A stretch of DNA of 64,000 bases from Novakomyces olei (Eukaryota > Ascomycota > Novakomycetes > Novakomycetales > Novakomycetaceae): the NCBI GenBank assembly GCA_016906335.1, contig JADEYG010000004.1:967001-1031000 (forward strand), written 5' to 3'. Positions 10,721-20,259 of this stretch are shown here, one piece after another; the stretch's first letter is position 1, and each line of letters begins with the position of its first letter. Both the position numbers and the translations under genes were made by a program. The notes beneath the pieces were generated by a model. It did no database searches. It was given only the letters and a program-made list of their open reading frames with translations, and was not told the origin of the DNA.

Positions 10721-11983
10721 CTACTCCTCTTCCATTTGCGCCTGTTTCATGTCCCGTTCGGCTGTAAGTTTTGCGATATCGGCCATAAACCGATTACGCA
10801 ATATCGGGTTCGTAGCACGCTCTGCATCGCGTTTCTTTTGTGCTATTGTCGTCTCTAATTCATTAATCCGAGCACGTATCAACCGGTGCTGCTGGTTATT
10901 CTCTCGAACAGCTTCGTCTTCCTCCTCATCATCCTCATCATCCTCGTCATCGTCCTCGTCATCATCGTCTTCGACTCCGCTATGTGCAGCCCCAGTCCCC
11001 GTATCATGTGTCTGTTCCCGATCGAAGGCCAATAAAGACTCCTCAATTTGACCCGCCAACATAGACTCGTCCAATGCCTCTTCTGCCCCACCCTCTGCAG
11101 GTCCACGGCGTAGATCTGCCTCTAGTTCCATCTCTACAGCTGAATCTTGTGTCTGACTATCGGCAGTGGCCTCCCGACCATACTGTCCCATAATATCAAA
11201 ATCACCACTCGTTTCCGACCGTGCCAAAGACGATTCACGGGCGGCTAATCGGTTACGATCGACTAACTCGAATGAAGTTGATTGGGCATGAGCATCTGCC
11301 GATAGTAACCGATCAACTTCTGCTTCGATTGTTTCAATAACGCGATTAGAAACGCGTTTACGAAATCGGTTTGTGCGGACGTATTTCATAGGTGGAGTTA
11401 AGCCATGAGCAAAAGAATAGTCTCCGCTCTCTCGGCCCAAAGTAGCGAGAACCGTGTCTTCATGCTCAATACGGTCGCCCACTATAAGCATCTGACAGAT
11501 GTCCGCAGTCTTGAAGATTGCCTTGTGATCAAAAGTTTTATGTGATTCTATAATACAGGGCAAATCCACCAGAGTAGCAGCGTATTTATGGTCGTTCACA
11601 CATACTACTGCATGCCGAGAGTCCTTGAATTTAATCCATACATCGGCTCCATTTCCAATCTGCCTAGTTGCAATCGCTTCGCGCAAATAATCGCAGTCTG
11701 GGCCGGGCTTCATACGAAGTATACACTGCTCGGTAATACGAGGGTTTTCTTCACGATCAGAGGCCTCAGAATCGTAGCCTAATCCCATCTCATGGCGCCG
11801 TCTGATACGGATTTTATTTGTATTAACGGGCTGTCGAATCCGCAAACGCGGCTGAACAGTTAACGTCGACTCATTTGGATTTTGGGCTTGCTGAGAAGCA
11901 GCTGCGCTATTGACATCAGCCGCTGCCTGTGCTGCCGCTCGAGGCGCGTTCTCTGCGGCCGCTCGAATTTTGATGACCACCAT
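10721..11983 (-). CDS. TAF7: TFIID subunit TAF7
   Basis: Subunit of the general transcription factor TFIID, which contacts TAF1 and regulates its activity; nuclear. One exon, 420 aa. The TAFII55 N-terminal domain spans about residues 80-220 and shows the family blocks EQCILRM, ATLVDLPCIIESHKT, FKTADICQMLIVGD and HGLTPPMKYVRTNRFRKRV. The middle is acidic, with a DDDDEDDDEDDEDDEEEDE run (an obvious length-variable trinucleotide tract at 10918-10972). The C-terminus is a coiled coil beginning near INELETTIAQKK. The N-terminus opens on Ala-rich sequence. The start at 11983 is the only ATG ahead of the domain. Confidence 0.92.
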   Translation of the reverse strand: MVVIKIRAAAENAPRAAAQAAADVNSAAASQQAQNPNESTLTVQPRLRIRQPVNTNKIRIRRRHEMGLGYDSEASDREENPRITEQCILRMKPGPDCDYLREAIATRQIGNGADVWIKFKDSRHAVVCVNDHKYAATLVDLPCIIESHKTFDHKAIFKTADICQMLIVGDRIEHEDTVLATLGRESGDYSFAHGLTPPMKYVRTNRFRKRVSNRVIETIEAEVDRLLSADAHAQSTSFELVDRNRLAARESSLARSETSGDFDIMGQYGREATADSQTQDSAVEMELEADLRRGPAEGGAEEALDESMLAGQIEESLLAFDREQTHDTGTGAAHSGVEDDDDEDDDEDDEDDEEEDEAVRENNQQHRLIRARINELETTIAQKKRDAERATNPILRNRFMADIAKLTAERDMKQAQMEEE

Positions 11984-12094
11984 GCTATGCCATGCTCTCG
12001 TCTGCTATAGCTCTTGTCTGCTATTAAATTGGATAAGAATAAACATCAATAAAATTGTATATAATATCACGCTCCTAATAATTAATATTTATAT

Positions 12095-12133
<39 letters not shown>

Positions 12134-12310
12134 TATTTATTTTCAATATAGCAGCCGCCTTAAATAATGGCTGTAATATAATGAGTTTATTATGATAGAC
12201 ATCCCCTATTAATATTAATTTTTGGGCATATGTAATACAGTTACTGCACTTGATAATGCGAATAATTCTAATCTCTATAAAAGCAAATAAATTATTTTTA
12301 CTCGGCTGCT
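11984..12310. promoter_or_regulatory. divergent promoter of TAF7 and NOP14
   Basis: 327 bp between two diverging starts. An (ATTT)n tract of about 13 units lies at 12088-12142, and TATAAAAGC occurs about 30 bp before the NOP14 ATG. No other motif stands out. Confidence 0.6.
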
Positions 12311-14896
12311 ATGGCCAAGAGCAAAGGCTCACAGCTGAGCGGCCTCAAGACGTCGCTCAAATCGGCGGGCGTTATCCGTAAACCGAGCAAGAAAAGTTCA
12401 GGCCGCAAGGGTTCAGACAAAAGTCTGCAGGCTGCAAAGAGGCAGGATGCACTGGAGCAAATTCGATCCCAGTTCAATCCTTTTGACGTTAAAGTTAACA
12501 AGCAAAAGCATGAAATTGCGGGCCGTAAAGTGCGGGGGACACGCGGTGCTCCTTTGGAGAAAAGGCAGCGTGCTGAAGATAATTTTCAAAATGCTTACCG
12601 CCAGTCACGGTCTCGTACAACCAAAGCAGGTGGTATTGTAGACCGTCGATTTGGGGAGAACAACCCTCACTTGTCCCTGGAGGAGAAGATGCTTCAGCGT
12701 TTCACTCACGAAAGACAGAGATCTCGCGGGAAGGGTGATATTTTCAACCTGGAGGGGGACGATGATGACGGTGATGGAGAGGCCCTTGATGGCCTAACAC
12801 ATTATGGCCATTCATTAGCGGAATTGGATGATTTTAATGAACCAGATATCGTGGACGATGACGAAAGATACGGGGATATTGATGACGAGATGGTAAACAG
12901 AGTCCATTTCGGTGGATTCAATGACGAGGGTGATCACGACGAAGCAGAGGGGGATCGGAAGAAAACCAAAGCCGAGATCATGCAAGAGCTTATAGCAAAA
13001 TCTAAAATGTACAAGCATGAACGACAAATGGAGAAGGAGGCAGATATCAATGAAATTGATGCTTTGGACGCTGAAATGGATGATCTGCAGACCGCACTGC
13101 AGGGTAATATTAGAGCACCGAAGGTAGTAAGAGGAGGTGATGAGGCTTTAGCTGCTGATAAGGATTATGATACACTTGTGCGGCAGATGGCATTTGATCG
13201 GAGAGCTCGACCTGCTGAGCGGACAAAGACGGAGGAAGAAATTGCTGAAGAAAAGGCTGAAGAATTGCAACAAGCTGAGCGGAAACGGCTCAAGAGAATG
13301 AGAGGCGAGCCAGATTCTGATGACGATGATGAAGCAGCTAAAGAGAAGCGGTCAGGAACTCGTGAGGGAGACAATTTAGAGGATGACTATGTACCAGAAG
13401 ATGACAGTGTCGGTCTCGGTGGTGGTCTGCAAGCTCTAGCGAGCGAGGACGAAGACGAAGACGATGAAGAGGAACTAGAAAGTGATCTGCAAGAAGAGGA
13501 AGACCAGGATGAGGAAGGTGGGGAGGAAGACTCAGAGATTGAGTCGTTACATGGAGACGCAGATTTTGAGCGTCAAACTGGTCATACAAAAATAGATGCG
13601 GATAAAAAGTCTCTGAAAAGATCTGATACCCTTGCCGAAAAGCACGAGCTTCCTTTCACTTTTCGCTGCCCTCAAACGCTTGAAGAATTTGATGAAATTT
13701 TGATCAAAGTTAACGTTAAAGATATCCCCACTGTGGTGAGTCGGATACGTACTCTTCATCACCCCAATTTGCACCCGGAGAATCGACCAAAGCTAAGGAA
13801 GTTTACACCACTTCTTTTCAAAATGATTCTTCTTATTGCCGATGAACATCCGACGGAATTAGATGTTATTGAACAGCTCTCAGCGCACCTTTACAGTCTG
13901 AGCAAAACTTATGGCAACGAGCTGGGTGAAGCCTTCCATGACCACATCGAGTTCATCAATGAAGAACCCGAATTTTTAACCACTCGTTTGGCCCCTCGTA
14001 ATCTTGTTTATTTTGCTCTTGTCCATAAAATATTTCCTACTTCTGACTTGCTCCATTACGTGGCTACTCCGGCCATGCTTCTTATGGGGAAATATCTTTC
14101 GTATGGACCTATGCAAGACGCAATGGATATAATTGCAAAGGTGCAATTAGCTCGACTGTTTTTGATATACCAAGAATTTTCTCAACGACTTGTTCCGGAG
14201 GCGGTCAACATTATTGGACAGAGCTTAATGGCTTTATCATCAGCCGCCGGGCAAGCAGGCTCCTTCCCCTGGCTGCCCGAGCAAATGGCCAAATGTGCAA
14301 TTAAAAGGGAACAGACGGCTCCTGCTATTTTTCCTTATTTCAATGCCTTTTCTGAGGGTTTTTCCTTTGACATCAACGACGAAAGCCTAAAGACCAGAGC
14401 GCTTTTGGACACGGCTAAATTATGCGAGCAGTGTACTGCCCTTTACACTGGAAAACCTGGATTTGTGCAATTGATGGGGCCTGTGTTATCTTTGCTAGCG
14501 CCTTTTACGCGTCTTGAGCTGGACGAGAATGTTATGATGACTGTGCAAAAGGCATACGCTTCCCTGGAGAAAACTCTTTCTTTTGCCTTACAAGCTTTAA
14601 GACCCCTGCATTTGCAGAGACACCGACCAGTTCCACTTGCGACTCACGTTCCTAGGTTCGAAACTTCATACTCCCTAGACAAGGTCTCTTACGATCCTAA
14701 TCGCGAACGAGCAGACGCCAATAAAAAGGCTGCTTTGGATCGAGCAGCAAAGAAGAATCAAATGCGAAATTTGCGAAGGCAGTCTCAGTTTGTTGCGCGA
14801 GAACGTGCCCGAGAGCAACGGGAGAAAGACGATGTGTACAAGAAGAAGATGAACAAGCTGGAAAATAGGCTCATGCATTTTGATCCTGCTGTATGA
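12311..14896 (+). CDS. NOP14: nucleolar SSU processome protein Nop14
   Basis: Required for 18S rRNA processing and 40S subunit assembly in the nucleolus, with Noc4 and Emg1 as known partners. One exon, 861 aa, close to the family length (about 810-860). The N-terminal part shows SGLKTSLKSAGVI, NPFDVKVNKQKHE, the RQSRSRTTKAGGIVDRRFGE block and EEKMLQRFTHERQR, all typical of Nop14. Acidic stretches follow around residues 155-185 and 385-420. The helical C-terminal half contains PFTFRCPQTLEEF and LHPENRPKLRKF, and the basic tail ends with KKKMNKLENRLMHFDP. No intron signals are needed. The start at 12311 gives MAKSKGSQLSGLK, matching relatives. Confidence 0.95.
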   Translation: MAKSKGSQLSGLKTSLKSAGVIRKPSKKSSGRKGSDKSLQAAKRQDALEQIRSQFNPFDVKVNKQKHEIAGRKVRGTRGAPLEKRQRAEDNFQNAYRQSRSRTTKAGGIVDRRFGENNPHLSLEEKMLQRFTHERQRSRGKGDIFNLEGDDDDGDGEALDGLTHYGHSLAELDDFNEPDIVDDDERYGDIDDEMVNRVHFGGFNDEGDHDEAEGDRKKTKAEIMQELIAKSKMYKHERQMEKEADINEIDALDAEMDDLQTALQGNIRAPKVVRGGDEALAADKDYDTLVRQMAFDRRARPAERTKTEEEIAEEKAEELQQAERKRLKRMRGEPDSDDDDEAAKEKRSGTREGDNLEDDYVPEDDSVGLGGGLQALASEDEDEDDEEELESDLQEEEDQDEEGGEEDSEIESLHGDADFERQTGHTKIDADKKSLKRSDTLAEKHELPFTFRCPQTLEEFDEILIKVNVKDIPTVVSRIRTLHHPNLHPENRPKLRKFTPLLFKMILLIADEHPTELDVIEQLSAHLYSLSKTYGNELGEAFHDHIEFINEEPEFLTTRLAPRNLVYFALVHKIFPTSDLLHYVATPAMLLMGKYLSYGPMQDAMDIIAKVQLARLFLIYQEFSQRLVPEAVNIIGQSLMALSSAAGQAGSFPWLPEQMAKCAIKREQTAPAIFPYFNAFSEGFSFDINDESLKTRALLDTAKLCEQCTALYTGKPGFVQLMGPVLSLLAPFTRLELDENVMMTVQKAYASLEKTLSFALQALRPLHLQRHRPVPLATHVPRFETSYSLDKVSYDPNRERADANKKAALDRAAKKNQMRNLRRQSQFVARERAREQREKDDVYKKKMNKLENRLMHFDPAV

Positions 14897-15294
14897 GGTG
14901 GGAATGGATCAAATACTCTGTATGGACTATTGAATTATATGCATATTTCACTACGGATAACAGTTGATATGGCCGACAGAAAACTCGATTTTCCAATTTT
15001 CAATAATGCATTTTAGTACCATTGATCAACTCTGTATGTGTAACAATGATTTGAACCGTGTATTTTCATATTCCCTACTACAATATTGTTGGGATTCTGA
15101 TAAGGTGTATTTATCTTTATATATAGATTAACCCTAAACGTAAACCAAGCGTATTATAATGCATTTTGAGCATCATTAACCCTAATCATGAATTATTCGA
15201 AGGGAACGTATCATTTATAGATAAATAATGCCAGCATAAAATAAAATATATTTATCAGAGTATCCCATAATTGACGTCGACATCGAACCTCGAC
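14897..15294. other. intergenic stretch with telobox-like motifs
   Basis: 398 bp between NOP14 and VTA1, both rightward. Two copies of TTAACCCTAA (complement of TTAGGGTTAA) lie near 15130 and 15178, upstream of the VTA1 start. Otherwise AT-rich with no frame. Confidence 0.6.
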
Positions 15295-16573
15295 ATGATA
15301 GATTTACCACCGTCTTCGTTAAGGGCATTAGCGCCTTATATTTCGCGAGCTAGAGAGTTTGAAGGACGAGACGACGTTATTTGCTTTTACGGTATTAAAA
15401 ATTTGATTCATAGCCTTGTACTAAATGAGAATAGCTTTATACTATGCCGTGCAACAGGCGCTTGCGCAAGATGCTGCCAAAGGCCCCGACCGTGATTATG
15501 TAGTAGACTTGCTGGACCGCACGGAAGCTGTAAGATTGCGATTTGCGCCCTTTTAGTCTATAAGCTTATTTCTTTTTATTTTGAATTTTGCTTTTACAGA
15601 TTCTATCTGACTAGCGTGTAGCTCAAAGGCAAACTCGCCGATAACGATCTGATCACGGACGACGAAGCTGGTCTTGCGTATGTTGAAAACCTGGCATTGA
15701 AAATATTTGGGCTCGCGGAGAATGAAGAGCATGCGGGAAAAGTTAGTCGGTATGTTTTGTATTTGGATTAATTGTTAATAATGTAAAGAGGAACAGTGAC
15801 AAAGTTTCTCGCATCTGTCAGCTTTTTCGAGATCTGCAAGCAGTTTGGAGCATTAAGCACTGATGTAAGAGGAAAACAATCTGATTTTTTTGGGCATATC
15901 AGCTTATTGATCACAGTTATCCGATCGTATAAAATACGCAAAACTGCATGCTTCACGTATTGGGAAGGCGTTTCGTGAAGGAAACGATCCCAACGAGGTC
16001 ATTAAAGAGTTGCTGCAGAGCAATGCCTCGCAAACGGGCGCCGAGTCGCCTGAGCAGTTTCTTGAAAGCTCATTAAGAACGCCGACAGATAATGTGGATA
16101 AAAGTTGCGACTTGACTAGTGCGCAAGATGACCGCGCTAATAGCACGGCTGGTACTGGTCAGGATAATGCACAAAGTGGTGAATATTTTCCTATTGTTCC
16201 CAGTACTTCGGACGAAAGTGCTCCAAGCGCACCAATCATCAAGTCCCCACCAAATGCTGATCTTGGAAACGCGGAGCCTATTAACAAGGCCAAATCCGTA
16301 TTAGATAATGACTGGGAACCGCCTGCAAAGTTGGGCTTGCCGTCCAAAGCAAACCTATCTACGAAGCCGGAAATGCCGCTCGATAAATTTGATCGATCTC
16401 TAGAACAAGACGTAAATACGTTTTCTCAGGCCAAGAAAGCTCCAGTAAGTTCTGGGTTGATCGAACTGGCTCAGAAGCATTCCAAATGGGCAATATCCGC
16501 TTTGGATTATGAGGACGTCGATACAGCGATCAAAGAGCTAAAGCTTGCTTTGAGCAAGCTGGAAGGGACTTGA
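15295..16573 (+). CDS. VTA1: Vps4 cofactor Vta1 (LIP5 family)
   Basis: Activator of the AAA ATPase Vps4, which disassembles ESCRT-III during multivesicular body sorting. Five exons: 15295-15391, 15435-15529, 15622-15749, 15789-15864, 15917-16573; 350 aa. The spliced N-terminus aligns with the tandem MIT-like domain: LPPSSLRALAPYISRAREFE, LYYAVQQALAQDA, LADNDLITDDEAGLAYVEN, FLASVSFFEICKQFG, then IKYAKLHASRIGKAFREG. A Ser/Pro/Asp-rich linker leads to the C-terminal Vps4-binding domain (LAQKHSKWAISALDYEDVDT). The first four introns are 43, 92, 39 and 52 nt. The acceptor of intron 3 (GTAAAG) is the least certain; it is chosen because it alone keeps the frame. The whole architecture is invisible to an ORF scan. 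Confidence 0.9.
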
Positions 16574-17080
16574 ATGGGAAACAAGGAATTAAAGTAAGGG
16601 TAAAAAATGGTAGTATCAATGGCTAATTGTATACGCAGAGCAAGGTAGATCAAGGCACAACTAGCGAGAAATTGCTAGTATCTTTGCAAGTCCGCTTAGC
16701 CTGAAAGTGTGCAGGCATTTAACAAACGTTATAGCGGGTCGTCATGACGCTTATAATTGCAAGTGAAAATACAAGGCTGGGCAACTATTGCACGCTAAAT
16801 CGGTCACAGTGGACGATAAAGCCTGGCTTTGTGTTCGGCGTGAATAACAGTCTTTTTGGCTTTACCTTTAAAAGTTTAAATGTGTGTCTATTAAAAGTGT
16901 CAGATTAATTGCGGTAAAGATTAACCTGCAGTAAAGTTACTTGTATCAATGGAATTCCTAACGGCTTATCGCGGATACGTCTATATATTGAAATTCTTAC
17001 GTAATACACCATATTAGGAATATATGCAATCATACAATCGCGCGAGTCTGACGAGGCTTTCGCCTTTAGAATGAGTAGAG
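16574..17080. other. 507-bp intergenic stretch, nothing recognised
   Basis: Between VTA1 and the unidentified ORF at 17081. No frame, repeat or RNA fold could be supported. Confidence 0.5.
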
Positions 17081-17599
17081 ATGCACCAAGAATCAGGGAA
17101 AATAATGTTGGAGAGGCTTCAAAAGCCGCGCGGGTCCAAGTGCAAAATGGAAGTTTTATCAGAGAAAAGCTTTTATGCATTGGTGGGAAGGGTGCAAGCC
17201 CCAAATATGAAAAGAGCAGTAAATAGTCAGTTACAAGAGAAATCAAAATACGGCAATGGCAGCGCAGATTGTTCCAATGAAATGCTCGACGGATCGCAGG
17301 ACCAATGCTTTAAAGGCGAATTGGATCTCTCCTTTGATTGGCTGCCTGAGCTTTCGCCGGACAACACGATACTGTCTCAAGACCAGAGTGTATGCAGCTC
17401 GAAAACCCCGTCTTCACAGAATTTTAGTGCCGCTCTTACAGATCTATCTACACTCGAAACTAAACGCCAAAAAATGGCATTCGGTAGCCTTTTATGTCCA
17501 CCAGCTGAAAGCATTAATTTTAAAGAGACTGGTGAGTTTTCCGTGCAATCAAATTTTAATTATTGCGATGACGGGTTCGAATGGGATCCGAACCTTTAA
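17081..17599 (+). CDS. unidentified protein, model uncertain
   Basis: A 172-codon frame with hydrophilic, Ser/Asp-rich character, including DLSFDWLPELSPD, ALTDLSTLETKRQKMAFG and a C-terminal FEWDPNL. I do not recognise the family. An overlapping frame starting at ATG 17071 (MSRDAPRIRENNVGEASK...) also looks coding for about 50 codons, so the true N-terminus may lie there and be joined by an intron I could not place. A GTGAGT at 17532 with an acceptor near 17627 would give another C-terminus running through EQFAYENDQFHRI. The ORF converges on the kynureninase gene, whose 3' end is 109 bp away. Confidence 0.4.
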   Translation: MHQESGKIMLERLQKPRGSKCKMEVLSEKSFYALVGRVQAPNMKRAVNSQLQEKSKYGNGSADCSNEMLDGSQDQCFKGELDLSFDWLPELSPDNTILSQDQSVCSSKTPSSQNFSAALTDLSTLETKRQKMAFGSLLCPPAESINFKETGEFSVQSNFNYCDDGFEWDPNL

Positions 17600-17707
17600 A
17601 ACAATCGATGATGGCAAATATAAAGAGAATGATGATTCAGTTTTTTGGCCCATCTATGAGCAGTTTGCGTATGAAAACGATCAATTTCACAGAATTCCTG
17701 AAAGCTC

Positions 17708-18940
17708 TCAAATGCCCTTGATGCCATCGAAAACATTATCAAAGCATAATGCAAATTGCCGTACGTCTTCAAATGTATTATACAACGGTGCCGGGCTCAC
17801 ACGAATGACGTCTGGCATTCGCTCATCGGTGACAACTCCTCGATCCACAAGGCCAGCAGCAATTTCAGGCATAGCTGAGGCTGGGAATATTCGCAAACTT
17901 AACTGCGCACCTCGTTCATTTTTGGCTGCGGGTGTAATAATATGGAATCCAACTTGATTCACACTTGGCGTCGTACAATACCTGCTACTGGACTGTAAGA
18001 GGGCTTCCAAGTACCCCGTCAGAGCACGACCCTTTACCCGCAACCCCGTCATTATATCTTTCTGGCCAGTCAATAAGCAAACTTTATCGAACACGCTTAA
18101 ACTAGCCCGTAATGAAGCACACGCGAGTACGTTAGGATTTGACAATTGGAATCCTTGAGCGCCCGCACTAGCACAGAATTCGTTGGGCATTTGAAACCGA
18201 GTTTTCTTGTCATGGCCCCACCATCCAGCCTGCCTTACAATACTTTTATCGGTCTTGTGCCTTTGGTGAACGAAAATTCCCCCTATACCGCCGGGACCCG
18301 CGTTCAGGTACTTGTACGAGCACCAGACTGCAAAATCAACATCCCAATTGTGAAGCTGCAGTTCTACATTTCCTACGGCATGAGCCAGATCCCATGCTAC
18401 GATAGAGCCCTGTGCGTTGGTTGATGAACAATGCTAAATAAATAAGACATTTACTCATACCTTTGCCCGAGCTGCTCGGGTTATAGTTTCAATATCAAAA
18501 CATTGGCCAGTCAAGTACTGCACTCCACTAAAACACACAATGGCCACAGTATCACCAATTTCTTCAATTTTATCGAGAATATCGCTCGTTCGAAGACTTG
18601 CTTCCTCTGGTCGCGGCCTCAGAGCTACTACAGTCTCACTAGGTGAGTAGCCATGCAATTCTGCTTGCGAAGCAAAGGCGTACTGGTCCGAGGGAAATGC
18701 GCTTGCTTCACACAAGATTCGAGACCGTTTTGCCGTAGGATGATAGAACGCCATAAACAGCGCATGCAAATTAGCGGTTAATGTTGACGTCACTGCAACT
18801 TCATCCTCTTTCGCGCCTACAATGTTTCTCAATACAGGTAAACACGGCTCGTCAATGGTCATCCATGGTGTGCCACGGCTATCAAAATGTCCCAGAACTG
18901 CCCTGATTGTTAATTGCTATCATAGCTATAGTTTTAGTTT

Positions 18941-18974
<34 letters not shown>

Positions 18975-19426
18975 GATTTTTTTCTGATTTTTTTTTTTTT
19001 TAATTTTTATTTATTTATTTATTTTTATTTATTTTTTAATTTTTTTTTGCTTGTTTTGTATAGGAAGAGAAAAGCAAGAGTATTTCTGGGTATTTATCAA
19101 GTTTCTTTAAACTTTTTGGTACTTGAGTGTCCCGCTCTTTATGTTTCTTCTCTTTTTGAGTCCCTTATTTCAGTGGAGTTTGGTAAACTTTTTACACAAT
19201 CCTACCTTTCTCCCCATGCGTCTAATTCGCTCTTGATCTCAGCACGCGCACGTTTTGGTAAAAGCCCTAGAGAATTGCCGCAGAGATAAACAGTGCGCTT
19301 GGCTGACTGTAAACTGGCATTTGGAACTGGATATGTGGGAAGTTCGAACTCGTTGCGTAACGGTGCTAAAGCGTCAGTCTTGTCCAGGAACTCGGCGTAA
19401 GCAGCCGACCGGAAATCCTCCTCCAT
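17708..19426 (-). CDS. BNA5: kynureninase
   Basis: PLP enzyme that cleaves kynurenine and 3-hydroxykynurenine to anthranilates and alanine in de novo NAD synthesis from tryptophan. Exons in coding order: 19206-19426, 18461-18902, 17708-18409; 454 aa, the usual length. Family blocks appear in order: VYLCGNSLGLLPK, ELDAWGERAVLGHF (across intron 1), VTSTLTANLHALF, FPSDQYAF, SGVQYLTGQCFDI, VAWDLAHAVGNVEL, CSYKYLNAGPGGIGG with the PLP lysine, and VIRVSPAPLYNTF near the end. Intron 1 (303 nt, donor GTAGGA, acceptor TTAACAATCAG) holds a long poly-T tract. Intron 2 is 51 nt. There is a single glycine-rich PLP fold with no missing motif. Confidence 0.95.
18937..19060. repeat. poly-T / TTTA-rich low-complexity tract inside BNA5 intron 1
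   Basis: On the plus strand this is a near-continuous T tract (poly-A in the transcript sense). It accounts for most of the unusual length of the intron. Confidence 0.85.
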
Positions 19427-20259
19427 ATTGTAATGAATATTGACGGTTGGATAGTATTGTCACGAGTAGAATTCAATCAAAGTTATATGTTTGTTCCTTT
19501 GAACTTAAATCGTTTGGTCGATCTCTGGAGAATCGGCTTATATGTACAACCAACCTAATTTGTAAAATGGTAAAAAATAATCCCCTGTAAGAGTTTAATA
19601 TAGGACTGTTCAAAAGTCTGAATTCTACATGCTACTATTATTGTTGTGAGGCAGTGATAAGAAGAGCAATACTTTTACGTGACGTTAAATTGTACAGTAA
19701 AGTCTTTTTTTTGCCATTGATAATATTGCCGAGTTTGAAAAGTGCTCAGACTCAGTACGATTAACTATCGGCTTTTTTGTACTATAACAAACTAATAACG
19801 GTGTTGCTCCTAATTACATTGGGGGGCCGATAACGATGTACCATAAATTAACTGGTATATCCAAAGATGTACAAGACTCGTAGCGGGTCACACTTTGAAT
19901 TCAGTTCTCGGAAAACCATAAAGGTGGCCTTATTTGTGCAGATGAAAAAGCATATAATCCTGTGGAATCAGTGACCCTAATCGCGAAATCAATATGACTG
20001 AATTGAACTGACAAATCTCTAACAACTACTACAGCTTTAATTTCCCGACAGAGAGCCTATCAACACAGACATGTTTATTTACCACAGAACGCTTATCTTC
20101 ACATACTATTATATAATATTATTCTGAAATAATAATTTTATAATGCGTTATTATGATGCACAATATACTCTTCGTGTTCCCCGAATATTAATGTTTTTTT
20201 GCTACGTCTTATTTTCAAATCGTCAAAACTAACTTTGGCAATTGGTATCAATCTCAAAA
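19427..20259. promoter_or_regulatory. divergent intergenic region between BNA5 and the PDI gene
   Basis: 833 bp between two diverging starts. I see no frame or structural RNA. A GTGACCCTAATCG motif at about 19971 resembles the telobox-like elements seen elsewhere in the window. Confidence 0.5.

Noticed and set aside
17573-17596. Imperfect palindrome GGTTCG...CGAACC
   Set aside because: Six-base arms only, at the end of an uncertain ORF; no tRNA fold and no sign of a terminator class in fungi.
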